Below are positions 35,644 to 43,148 of a DNA stretch of 64,000 nt, in pieces. The notes beneath the pieces were generated by a model. It was not told the DNA's origin, ran no database searches, and saw nothing but the letters and a program-made list of their open reading frames with translations. Positions within the stretch are counted from its first letter, which is position 1; each line of letters begins with the position of its first letter. Source of the stretch: Streptomyces sp. V4I2 (GTDB taxonomy: Bacteria > Actinomycetota > Actinomycetes > Streptomycetales > Streptomycetaceae); assembly GCF_030817655.1 (NCBI RefSeq), contig NZ_JAUSZM010000003.1:744001-808000 (forward strand), given 5' to 3'. The position numbers and the translations under genes were made by a program.

Positions 35644-36600
35644 CTACTCGCCCGGGGCGAAGGTGCGCCGGTACTCACTCGGTGTGGTGCCGAGGATGCG
35701 CTGGAAGTGCAGCCGCAGATTCGCACCGGTGCCGAGGCCGACGTCGGCGGCGATCTGCTCGACGCTGCGCTGCGAACGTTCCAGCAGTTCGCGGGCCAGG
35801 TCGATGCGTGCGCGCATGACCCACTGCATCGGCGTGTACCCGGTCTCTTCGACGAAGCGCCGCGAGAACGTGCGCGGCGAGACCGCGGCCTGCCGCGCGA
35901 GTATCTCTAGGGTGAGGGGCTCGCCGAGCCGGTGCAGCGCCCACTCTCGGGTGGCGCCGAAGCGCTCGCCGAGCGGCTCGGGCACGCTGCGCGGCACATA
36001 CTGCGCCTGACCGCCGCTGCGGTAGGGAGCCGCGACCAGGCGCCGGGCCGCGTGGTTCGACGCGGCCACCCCGAGGTCGCCGCGCAGAATGTGCAGGCAC
36101 AGGTCGATGCCCGAGGCGGCGCCGGCCGACGTGAGCACGCTGCCCTCGTCGATGAACAGAACATTCTCGTCGACCTGGACGAGCGGATGCTTCGCCCTGA
36201 GTGCCCGTGTGTAATGCCAGTGCGTCGTGGCGCGCTTGCCGTCGAGCAGGCCCGTCGCGGCGAGCGCGAAGGCGCCCGTCGAGATGGCGGCGAGCCGTGT
36301 ACCCCGCTCATGGCCGGCGACCAGCGCGTCGACGACGGCCTGCGGCGGATCGTCGCGGTCCGGGAACCGGTAGCCGGGGATGAACACGATGTCGGCCCAC
36401 GCAAGCGCGTCGAGGCCGTGGGCGACGTGGTAGGAAAGGCCGTCGCCGCCGGTCACCAGACCAGGTGCCGCACCGCACAGCCGTACCTCGTACGGCATGC
36501 TCGCGCGCGTGGTGAACACCTGGGCGGGGATGCCGACATCGAGGGGCTTCGCGCCTTCCAGCACGAGAACGGCGACGCGACGGAGGCGGGAGGCTGACAC
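35644..36600 (-). CDS. GlxA-type AraC regulator (DJ-1/PfpI + HTH)
   Basis: A 318-aa regulator with an N-terminal DJ-1/PfpI-like domain (VLVLEGAKPLDVGIPAQVF, AAISTGAFALAATGLLDGKR) and a C-terminal AraC HTH pair (LTLEILARQAAVSPRTFSRR, SVEQIAADVGLGTGANLRLH). The PfpI nucleophile position carries STGAF rather than a Cys, as usual for these regulators. GTG 36600; RBS weak. It lies 100 bases upstream of gap in the same direction, so it may control gap or nearby genes. Confidence 0.9.
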   Translation of the reverse strand: MSASRLRRVAVLVLEGAKPLDVGIPAQVFTTRASMPYEVRLCGAAPGLVTGGDGLSYHVAHGLDALAWADIVFIPGYRFPDRDDPPQAVVDALVAGHERGTRLAAISTGAFALAATGLLDGKRATTHWHYTRALRAKHPLVQVDENVLFIDEGSVLTSAGAASGIDLCLHILRGDLGVAASNHAARRLVAAPYRSGGQAQYVPRSVPEPLGERFGATREWALHRLGEPLTLEILARQAAVSPRTFSRRFVEETGYTPMQWVMRARIDLARELLERSQRSVEQIAADVGLGTGANLRLHFQRILGTTPSEYRRTFAPGE

Positions 36601-36654
36601 GGGGACAGGGTACGCACGGATGAGGGCTGAGCCCCCGGAAGAGTTCCTTCGAGG

Positions 36655-37318
36655 TCAGGCGTTGCGTGGGGTGACCAGGCCGGATTCGTAGGCCAGGACG
36701 ACGAGTTGGGCTCGGTCACGGGCGTGGAGCTTGGCCATGGCCCGGTTGATGTGGGTCTTCGCGGTCGTCGGGCTGATCACCATGCGGTCGGCGATCTGGT
36801 CGTTGGACAGGCCCTGCGCGACCAGGGCGACGGCCTCGCGTTCGCGGTTGGTCAGCTCTTTCAGTCCCGCGCCGACGTCGGTGTGGAGCGGCTGGGTGAC
36901 GTACCGGTTGATCAGCTTGCGGGTGATCGACGGTGCGAGCAGGGCGTCACCGCGCGCGGCGACGCGTACGGCATGGAGGAAGTCCTCCGGCACGATGTCC
37001 TTGACGAGGAACCCGGCTGCGCCGGCGCGCAGTGCGTCGAAGACGTACTCGTCGAAGCCGTAGTTGGTCAGGATGACGACGTGTACCCCGGCACAGGGCC
37101 GGGTCGGCGGCGATGCGCCGGGTCGCCTCGATGCCGTCGACGACCGGCATCTGGATGTCGATGAGCACGATGTCGGGCAGGTGTTCCTCGGTGAGGACCA
37201 GGGCCTCCTCACCGTCGGCGGCCTCGGCCACCACCTCGATGTCGTCTTCGAGGTCGAGGAGCGCGCGGAATCCGCTGCGCAGGAGCGGTTGGTCGTCGAC
37301 CAGCAGGACTCGGATCAT
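36655..37318 (-). pseudogene. NarL-type response regulator, single frameshift
   Basis: The receiver domain starts normally (MIRVLLVDDQPLLRSGFRAL, with phospho-acceptor Asp in IVLIDIQMPVVDGI) up to ATRRIAADPAL. One extra base around 37086-37096 then shifts the frame; the next frame resumes VHVVILTNYGFDEYVFDALR, AAGFLVKDIVPEDFLHAV and the LuxR HTH (LTNREREAVALVAQGLSNDQ, TAKTHINRAMAKLHARDRAQ). Everything else is intact. Partner of the kinase at 37315, overlapping by ATGA. Recent inactivation or sequencing error. Confidence 0.85.
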
Positions 37319-38439
37319 GACGTCCGGTCCACGGGGAGTTCGGCCTGGACGGTGAAGCCGCCCTCGCCACGCGGCTCCGCTCGCAGCCGGCCGCCGAGGG
37401 CGGTGACGCGTTCGCGCATCCCGAGCAGGCCGACGCCGGGCACCGCGGCGGTGTCCGGTGTGCCCCTGCCGTCGTCGTCGACGCGTATCGCGAGGGAGTC
37501 CGGACGGCAGTCGATCCGGACCGACGCGGTAGCGGCGCCGGCGTGCCGGGCGATGTTGGTGAGCGATTCCTGGACGATCCGATAGGCGGTCCGGTCCACC
37601 GCTGCCGGCACGGCGTGCCGCTGTCCTTCGATCGTCAATGTCGCGTCCAGGCCGATCACACGGGCCCGTTCCACCAGGTCCGGGACATGGTCGAGCCCGC
37701 GCGGCGGGGTCGTGACGTCGTCGCGCAGTGCTCCCAGGGTGGCGCGCAGCTCCCGGGTCGCCTCACGCCCGGCCGCCTGGATCGCCAGCAGTGCCTGCGG
37801 CACCTCTTCGCCGCGCTTGCGGGCCACGTGGACGGCGACTTCGGCCTGCACCTTGATGACCGAGATCTGGTGGGTGAGCGAATCGTGCAACTCCCGCGCG
37901 ATGTGCAGCCGCTCCTCGTCGGCGCGGCGCCGCGCGGTCTCCTCCCGGGTGCGCTCGGCTTCGTCCGCCCGCCGCTCGGCCTGTCGCAACGCTTCGCCCG
38001 CGGCGCCGGCCGCGATCAGCCAGGCCAGCTCGAGGGCGCCTCGGGCCTGCGCGAACGCCTCGCTCGCATCGTGCAGGGAGACGAGGGCCGCGAGCGGGAG
38101 AGCGGCCAGCATGGTCACGCTCGCCGCCACCGTGAGGGTGCGGTGTCCCGCCCGTACGGCCGCGTACACCGCGAAGAGGTACGCGACGGCGGGCACGTCG
38201 AAGCCGGCCGCCTGATAACCCACCGCGCACAGCCCGGTGACGGCCAGGACGGGCACCGGAGCCCGGCGGCGCGCGGCCAGCGCCAGGCCGCCGGCCACCA
38301 GCAGCGCGTAGCCGAGCAGGTCGAGGCCCGTCACGGAGTGCTGTCCGGACAGCCCGGTGACCAGCAGCGTCGCCGCCACGCCGACGGCGATCGCCCAGTC
38401 TCTGACGCCGGCCGGAACACCGGACCGTCCTGTACTCAT
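37315..38439 (-). CDS. Sensor histidine kinase (HisKA_3 type)
   Basis: A 374-aa membrane kinase. Residues 10-150 contain four to five membrane segments; after a basic helical linker (RRADEAERTREETARRRADE) comes the HisKA_3 dimer helix with phospho-His in IARELHDSLTHQISVIKVQA; the HATPase part has YRIVQESLTNIARHAGAA (N box) and DDDGRGTPDTAAVPGVGLLGM (G1/G2). ATG 38439. It overlaps the response-regulator gene by ATGA, a normal two-component pair of which the regulator half is currently frameshifted. Confidence 0.92.
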   Translation of the reverse strand: MSTGRSGVPAGVRDWAIAVGVAATLLVTGLSGQHSVTGLDLLGYALLVAGGLALAARRRAPVPVLAVTGLCAVGYQAAGFDVPAVAYLFAVYAAVRAGHRTLTVAASVTMLAALPLAALVSLHDASEAFAQARGALELAWLIAAGAAGEALRQAERRADEAERTREETARRRADEERLHIARELHDSLTHQISVIKVQAEVAVHVARKRGEEVPQALLAIQAAGREATRELRATLGALRDDVTTPPRGLDHVPDLVERARVIGLDATLTIEGQRHAVPAAVDRTAYRIVQESLTNIARHAGAATASVRIDCRPDSLAIRVDDDGRGTPDTAAVPGVGLLGMRERVTALGGRLRAEPRGEGGFTVQAELPVDRTS

Positions 38440-38689
38440 GCGCGCACCCTAGCCGGATGCCGCCAGCCGCGAGTCCCGCTCGCGGACGAGCGGCCGACTA
38501 CCGCGTACGCAGTACTTTCACGGCGCCAGCGGCGTCCGCGGCAGCCGGGCGCGTCCTCGGCGGCAGCGCGAAGTGACTCCGTCTGACGGACGACCGGCGG
38601 CCCGTCCGGCGACATGCTCGAGCCACCTCCGAACCTCGGAGACGAGACGTACGAAACGAGACACAGGAAATAGGAAAGAGGAGAGGGAC

Positions 38690-39112
38690 ATGAGCCCATC
38701 AGGAGCCCTGACGTCAGTCGGACTGGTGATGGCCGCGTCGGCGGCCGCGAGCATGTCGGTCCAACCGGTCGCCGCCGGTGTCTACGCCATGAGTGCCGGG
38801 CGCCTCGGGGCCTCCTCGGCCGCCGTGCTGGGGCTGGTCGGCGTGGTCATCGGCGGACTGGCCCTGGCCCGCCCCACCGGCCGTTTCGGCACCGGCACCG
38901 GCTCCGGCTCCGGCTCCGGGCGGCTCGGAACCACCCTGGCGCTGGCGGCCGGACTGATCGCCATGGCCCTCGGTGGGCTGGTCGTGGCCACCTCCGACGG
39001 TGGTATCGGCACCGGCAACGGGCTGGGCGGGGCCATCGTCGCCCTGGTGGTGGGGCTGATCGCGCTGGTTCTCGGCGGGCTGGCCCTGGCCCGCTCCCGC
39101 CGCACCGCCTGA
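38690..39112 (+). CDS. DUF6223 family membrane protein
   Basis: A 140-aa membrane protein with four hydrophobic segments in two similar halves: AAVLGLVGVVIGGLALARP and GAIVALVVGLIALVLGGLAL, separated by a Gly/Ser/Thr loop (FGTGTGSGSGSG) and VVATSDGGIGTGNGLGG. This matches DUF6223. GAGGAGAGGGAC immediately before ATG 38690 gives a strong RBS. Function unknown. The convergent DinB-like gene ends 12 bases away. Confidence 0.85.
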   Translation: MSPSGALTSVGLVMAASAAASMSVQPVAAGVYAMSAGRLGASSAAVLGLVGVVIGGLALARPTGRFGTGTGSGSGSGRLGTTLALAAGLIAMALGGLVVATSDGGIGTGNGLGGAIVALVVGLIALVLGGLALARSRRTA

Positions 39113-39123
39113 CCGCGAGCTGC

Positions 39124-39609
39124 TCATCCAGGTGGGCCAGGGGCAGCGACGCGAAGGTCGAGGAGCTGTTGGGTGTGCCCCGGTACGTGGTCCGTGGCGA
39201 GGCCATTGATGAGGGCCGCGAGCGGAATCGGCTGGTCCAGCACCAGGGCCCCGTTGGACTGGAGGAACGTCGGAACCAGAACCGCGGCGGTTTCCTCGTT
39301 GAGCTGATCGGCGATATCGCACAGGACGGTGGCCTGGTTGCGGACGTGGCCCATCAGGTCCGCCCTGCCGGAGTGCTCGGCGATGATCCGGTCGAGATTC
39401 CAGGGGTCGAGGGAGACCCGGTTGTCGAAGGCGGGGCGCGAGCCGGCGACGACGGCGAGAGCGGCCGCTGCGGTCCCGGCATCGACGCTGAGGACATGGG
39501 CCAGAATCTGGTCGGCGTTCCATCCTCCGTCGTCCGCGTCGCCGAGGTCGGGGCCGGCCGCAACGTCGAGCAGCCTGTCGTAGGCGCTGCGCAGTGCTGT
39601 CGTGTCCAC
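39124..39609 (-). CDS. DinB-superfamily-like protein
   Basis: A 161-aa helical-bundle protein. WNADQILAHVLSVDAGTAAA provides the His of the helix-3 metal motif, and ALINGLATDHVPGHTQQLLD carries the later H-x-x-x-H pair, consistent with the DinB/maleylpyruvate-isomerase-like fold that uses mycothiol or metal. GTG 39609 has GAAGGGAAG 6 bases upstream. It lies just after the ArsR gene reading the same way (33-bp gap) and may be the last gene of that operon. Confidence 0.75.
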   Translation of the reverse strand: MDTTALRSAYDRLLDVAAGPDLGDADDGGWNADQILAHVLSVDAGTAAAALAVVAGSRPAFDNRVSLDPWNLDRIIAEHSGRADLMGHVRNQATVLCDIADQLNEETAAVLVPTFLQSNGALVLDQPIPLAALINGLATDHVPGHTQQLLDLRVAAPGPPG

Positions 39610-39641
39610 AGCGTGCTTCCCTTCGGTCGGTTCGTGTCGAG

Positions 39642-40010
39642 TCAGTCGGGTGGTGTCGAGCGCGAGTCCCGCTCCGCTGCCTCGGCGACGCGTTTGATGT
39701 TCGCCAGGCGCCGGTCCCAGTCGGCCGCGAGTGAGGCCATCCACCGGGCCGTCGCGTCCAGTGCCGCGGGCCGTACCGCGTAGCGCATCTCGCGTCCGAC
39801 CCGGCTGCCGGAGACCAGACCGGCGGCGTCCAGGACGGCGAGGTGCTTGACCACTGCCTGCCGGGAGACGGGGAGTGGTTCGGCGAGTGTCGTCGCGGTG
39901 GCCTCGCCCCGTGCGGCGAGCAGGTCGAGCAGCCGGCGTCGGGTCGGGTCCGCCAGCGCGGCGAGGACGCTGTCCACCGCCTCGCCGGCGGCGGCACGTT
40001 CGTCCGTCAC
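39642..40010 (-). CDS. ArsR-family transcriptional regulator
   Basis: A 122-aa winged-HTH protein. LAALADPTRRRLLDLLAARG and LAEPLPVSRQAVVKHLAVLD, then GLVSGSRVGREMRYAVRPAA, are the ArsR/SdpR-like elements. No metal-binding CxC motif, so it is of the non-metal type that pairs with SRPBCC proteins. It overlaps the SRPBCC gene by GTGA (40007-40010). Two palindromes at 40482-40535 upstream of the operon are probable autorepression sites. Confidence 0.9.
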   Translation of the reverse strand: MTDERAAAGEAVDSVLAALADPTRRRLLDLLAARGEATATTLAEPLPVSRQAVVKHLAVLDAAGLVSGSRVGREMRYAVRPAALDATARWMASLAADWDRRLANIKRVAEAAERDSRSTPPD

Positions 40011-40453
40011 GCGGAGGGCTGTTCGGCGCGCGTCTTGAGCGCGTCGAGCTCCAGCGGCCAGCCCGCGGTGTGGTCCTTCAGGTTCTGGCTGCGCAGTTCC
40101 TGGGACCCGGCCAGTGCCGCGAAGCCGCTCTCGACGACGCGCAGCCGGGTGCCTTCGCCTTCCTGGGTCAGCGTGAACTCCACGAGGGTGCTGTTGTCCT
40201 CGCGCAGTTCCTCCCCGGGGAAGGCGCTGGTCCAGCGGTACGCCAGGTAGGTGGGCGGCTCGACCTTCTCCACGCGCACCGGGAAGTCGCCGTGCTCCGC
40301 GTTCTTCGCCACCATCGACTCGCCTTCCCTGGCCACGGTGCCGGGCAGGCTCGCCTTGTCGGCCACCCAGAACCCGGGCTGGGCCACCAGCGACCAGACC
40401 CGCTCCAGGGGTGCCGCGATCAGGGTCTCGCGCTCGATCCGGTCCTCGCTCAT
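40007..40453 (-). CDS. SRPBCC (AHSA1-like) domain protein
   Basis: A 148-aa START/Bet v1-like protein: IERETLIAAPLERVWSLVAQ, VEKVEPPTYLAYRWTSAFPG, TLVEFTLTQEGEGTRLRVVE and a final long helix, forming a ligand cavity. It is co-translated with the ArsR regulator through a GTGA overlap, a common pair in actinomycetes where the SRPBCC protein may bind a hydrophobic ligand. ATG 40453; the RBS is not strong. Confidence 0.9.
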   Translation of the reverse strand: MSEDRIERETLIAAPLERVWSLVAQPGFWVADKASLPGTVAREGESMVAKNAEHGDFPVRVEKVEPPTYLAYRWTSAFPGEELREDNSTLVEFTLTQEGEGTRLRVVESGFAALAGSQELRSQNLKDHTAGWPLELDALKTRAEQPSA

Positions 40454-40481
40454 GAGGTGACTCCATTCGTTGCCGTCGTTG

Positions 40482-40535
40482 TGTGCAACTCCAGAGTTGC
40501 ACATCGCGATTCCAGGTGCAACCCGCGAGTTGCAC
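40482..40535. promoter_or_regulatory. Paired palindromic operators of the SRPBCC-ArsR operon
   Basis: TGTGCAACT-ccag-AGTTGCACA (40482-40503) is a perfect 9-bp inverted repeat and GTGCAAC-ccgcga-GTTGCAC (40516-40535) a perfect 7-bp one. Their centres are 33 bases apart, close to three helical turns, 29 bases before the SRPBCC start. Likely ArsR autoregulatory sites. Confidence 0.75.
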
Positions 40536-40593
40536 TCCGATCCAACGGTGGTGGCCCGCAGCAGTAACCCCGTCGCCCCCCGGCGTACCGGGA

Positions 40594-40880
40594 TCATCCC
40601 GCTCGGTCACCGTGGGCCGCCCTGCTGGTCTCGATCTCCGTGATGTGCTCGATCGCCCAGCCGGCGAGCCCGAGCGCCGGCGGCATGAGGCTCCGCCCGG
40701 TGGGAGGCAGGTCGTACTCGACTCGCGGCGGGACCTCGGCGTACGCGGTCCGGGACACGAGGCCGTCGCGCTCCAGGTTCCGGAGTGTCAGCGTCAGCAT
40801 CCGTTGCGGATCCCCGGTACCTGCCGGTGCAAGTCGGTGAAGCGCAGGCGTCCCTGGCGGCGAGGCCGGGCGGTGCCGTA
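40594..40880 (-). pseudogene. HxlR-family regulator remnant
   Basis: The C-terminal HxlR winged helix is clear: RMLTLTLRNLERDGLVSRTA, YAEVPPRVEYDLPPTGRSLM, LGLAGWAIEHITEIE. Just upstream the preceding family segment (FTDLHRQVPGIRN) is in another frame, so a shift lies near 40805, and the first ~40 residues with the conserved Cys are missing. Not functional as it stands. Confidence 0.7.
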
Positions 40881-40922
40881 CCTGCTGTACGCACTGTGGG
40901 CGGGGCGCCCGGGCCAGGGGGC

Positions 40923-41633
40923 TCAGCCGTTGCTCTTCTGCCGTGCCGCACGGTCGAGTTCGCGGGTGAGCGCGTCTTCGCCCCGGCCGATCATGGATTT
41001 CTCCAGGCTGTGGTCGTCGTACCGTGAGACCCGCTCGCCCTCGGCGAAGCCGTCGGTATCCAGGACGTCCCCGCACCACTCCCCACGGCCCACGACCTGG
41101 TCGTCGAACGGTACGACCGCGCCCTCACCGAGGGCCACCCAGCGGTCGTCCTGCCACCGCAGGGCGAGGATGTAGGTATGGCCGGGGACGACCCGCGGGG
41201 CGTCTCCCACGAGGTCGTCGACGCGGGTGCTGCCGTCGGACCGGAGGATCTTCCAGCCGGGGGCGATGTAGTCGACGGCGGCGCCGACGTTGGGGTGCGA
41301 ACGGGCGGGAGAGGTGAACGGGAGGGACTCTCGCGTCAGTTCGACGGTGCGCTCGAGCTGGTAGAGGTAAGCACCGGCGGCCAACTCCCTGCGGCCGCTC
41401 TCCCGTTCCCGCACGGCGCGTCCCACGATCACGACGTCGGCGTGGTCGACCCAGTCCCGTGCGGTTGCGGACGGGTACCGATCGACGGGGAACCCGCAGC
41501 CGTTGACGGTGTCGAAGGCCGGCCAGCCGGTCAGTACGCCGGCGACGACGCCGACCGCGGCGAGCACCGCCACGACGGGGCGGCTTGGTGCAACGAGTAA
41601 GGGACGTCTGGGACTTGTGAGGTCTCTGGGCAT
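40923..41633 (-). CDS. Membrane-anchored hypothetical protein
   Basis: A 236-aa protein with one N-terminal membrane segment (VVAVLAAVGVVAGVLTGWPA) and an exported-type domain: DHADVVIVGRAVRERESGRR, AVDYIAPGWKILRSDGSTRV, HTYILALRWQDDRWVALGEG. The small beta-rich domain resembles OB-fold-like lipoprotein domains, but no family is recognised. Cys in NGCGFPVDRY and EWCGDVLDTD may pair. ATG 41633; RBS weak. Confidence 0.7.
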   Translation of the reverse strand: MPRDLTSPRRPLLVAPSRPVVAVLAAVGVVAGVLTGWPAFDTVNGCGFPVDRYPSATARDWVDHADVVIVGRAVRERESGRRELAAGAYLYQLERTVELTRESLPFTSPARSHPNVGAAVDYIAPGWKILRSDGSTRVDDLVGDAPRVVPGHTYILALRWQDDRWVALGEGAVVPFDDQVVGRGEWCGDVLDTDGFAEGERVSRYDDHSLEKSMIGRGEDALTRELDRAARQKSNG

Positions 41634-41699
41634 CCGTTGATCTTGGTCCGGCGGTGATCCGTCCGGCGTGGTGGAAGCCACACCTCCGGCCACAGTCGT

Positions 41700-42300
41700 G
41701 TCACAGACGGAACAGGCCTACAGCAGGCCCGAGCCGGACCTGGCCGACTACGCCGTCCTCAAGGCCGACTACGTCACTCCCCTGCCCGCCGGGCTCGACC
41801 CAGTGGCCGCCGCTCCCCTGATGTGCACCGGCCTCACCGCCTTCAACGGTCTGCGCAAGGGGGGCGCGACGGCCGGCTCGCGCGTCGCGGTCATCGGCGC
41901 CGGCGGCATCGGGACCCTGGCCATCCGTTACGCGGTGGCCATGGGGGCACGGGTCGCGGTCGTCGGCCGTTCCCGCCGCGGCGAGGACAACATCGAGACG
42001 ACCATCGTCGTGCCCGGCTCCTTCACCTCCGGCACCAACCACTTCACCACCGGCGGCCACCCCGGCGACCAGACCGTCACCCCCGACTACGAGGCCGAGT
42101 ACGCCGGACTGATGGAGCAGGTCTCCCAGCGCCCGGCCGCCCTCGCCCCGGCCGACGCCGACGTGTCGCAGGTCGACCACGCGATCGTCGAGGTCGTCGA
42201 CACCGGGCACGGCAAGCGGCCCTTCCGCGTGCACAATCGCCCCGGCCGACGACGGCCACGAGACCGTCAGCGCCAAGACCTGCTGCACCCGCACGACTGA
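41700..42300 (+). pseudogene. Chimeric remnant: zinc-ADH Rossmann part joined to SDR C-terminus
   Basis: One continuous frame begins without a clear start in the middle of a zinc alcohol dehydrogenase (ADYAVLKADYVTPLPAGLDP, APLMCTGLTAFNGLRK, VAVIGAGGIGTLAIRYAVAM) and at about 41980 continues as the C-terminal third of a short-chain dehydrogenase (IETTIVVPGSFTSGTNHFTT, GLMEQVSQRPAALAPADADV, AIVEVVDTGHGKRPFRVH). A further shift follows near 42235. The ADH lacks its zinc domain and the SDR lacks its active site. Confidence 0.75.
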
Positions 42301-42341
42301 CCGCCCGGGCGGTGCGGGCGGCCCGGTGCCATGCCCTGCGG

Positions 42342-43028
42342 TCAGCCGATCGGCTCGGGCATGGGGACCACGTCGTAGGAGAGCCGGATGCTGTCCCCGG
42401 TGACCGGGTCGCCCAGTTCCACCCGCCAGCCGTCGGCGAACTGGTCCACGCCCTCGGCCATGGGGATGGTCCCCGAGATGAGGACCGTGCCCGGCACCAG
42501 GTCACCTCGGGAGCGCAGTACGTCCGCCCAGTAGGCGGGGGTGAGCAACTCGGCCAGCGTGCCGTGCTGGATCTCGCTCTCCTCCCCGTCGTGGCTGACC
42601 CAGGCCCGCAGGGTCAGCTCGTCGAGCCGCTGCTCGACGTCGGCCAGGCGCCAGGCACGGCGGGCGAGCACATCCGGACCGGCGTTCTTGCTCCAGGCCA
42701 CGCCGTGCACTTCCAGATCGCGATCGGTGTGGTCGCAGGCCGCGGTGAGCAGCAGTTCCCCGTCCGCCGCCACGACCAGGGCCCACTCGGCCTCACCGGA
42801 CGTGCGGGCGTGCTGGGCGGCCACGCGGTCGGTCTGCTGGGCCAGGTAGGGCGAGACGGGGTAGAGCGCGGGCGTCACGGTGGGGGCGGGGACTCCGAGC
42901 TCGGCGAGTTCCGCGACGTGCGCGGCGACGTCGTCCTGGCTGCGCCCGGCGTAGCCGGCGTTGAGTACCCGCTGGACGTCGACATCGCGGGTGGAACCGT
43001 CGGGCAGCTCGAAGGTCAGCACGGCCAC
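42342..43028 (-). CDS. DUF2848 (FAH-like) protein
   Basis: A 228-aa protein of the DUF2848 family, distantly related to fumarylacetoacetate hydrolases. Landmarks: RVLNAGYAGRSQDDVAAHVA, ELGVPAPTVTPALYPVSPYL, TSGEAEWALVVAADGELLLT, VAWSKNAGPDVLARRAWRL and GTVLISGTIPMAEGV. Family members often flank amidase and transporter genes, suggesting a hydrolytic or decarboxylating step in organic-acid catabolism. GTG 43028 has GAGGAG 6 bases upstream. It diverges from the MHS transporter across the GntR-type operator. Confidence 0.85.
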   Translation of the reverse strand: MAVLTFELPDGSTRDVDVQRVLNAGYAGRSQDDVAAHVAELAELGVPAPTVTPALYPVSPYLAQQTDRVAAQHARTSGEAEWALVVAADGELLLTAACDHTDRDLEVHGVAWSKNAGPDVLARRAWRLADVEQRLDELTLRAWVSHDGEESEIQHGTLAELLTPAYWADVLRSRGDLVPGTVLISGTIPMAEGVDQFADGWRVELGDPVTGDSIRLSYDVVPMPEPIG

Positions 43029-43080
43029 AGGATCTCCTCGGGGGGCGTTTCGAAGCGGTTAACTTCCGGCGCAGGGGTTG

Positions 43081-43109
43081 CGCATACGACCTGTATACAA
43101 GAAGTATGC
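43081..43109. promoter_or_regulatory. Symmetric GntR-type operator, copy 1
   Basis: GCATAC-5-GTATAC-5-GTATGC: the outer half-sites are inverted and centred exactly on the inner palindrome GTATAC. It lies between the divergent DUF2848 and MHS genes. The same arrangement recurs at 46362 before the GntR gene. Confidence 0.75.
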
Positions 43110-43148
43110 CGAAAGGTCGATGTCCCCTCGACGCAAGGATTCGGACGT

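Noticed and set aside
42301..42320. ACCGCCCGGGCGGT palindrome as operator
   Set aside because: It lies between convergent stops, so at most a weak terminator; a GC-only palindrome is common by chance here.
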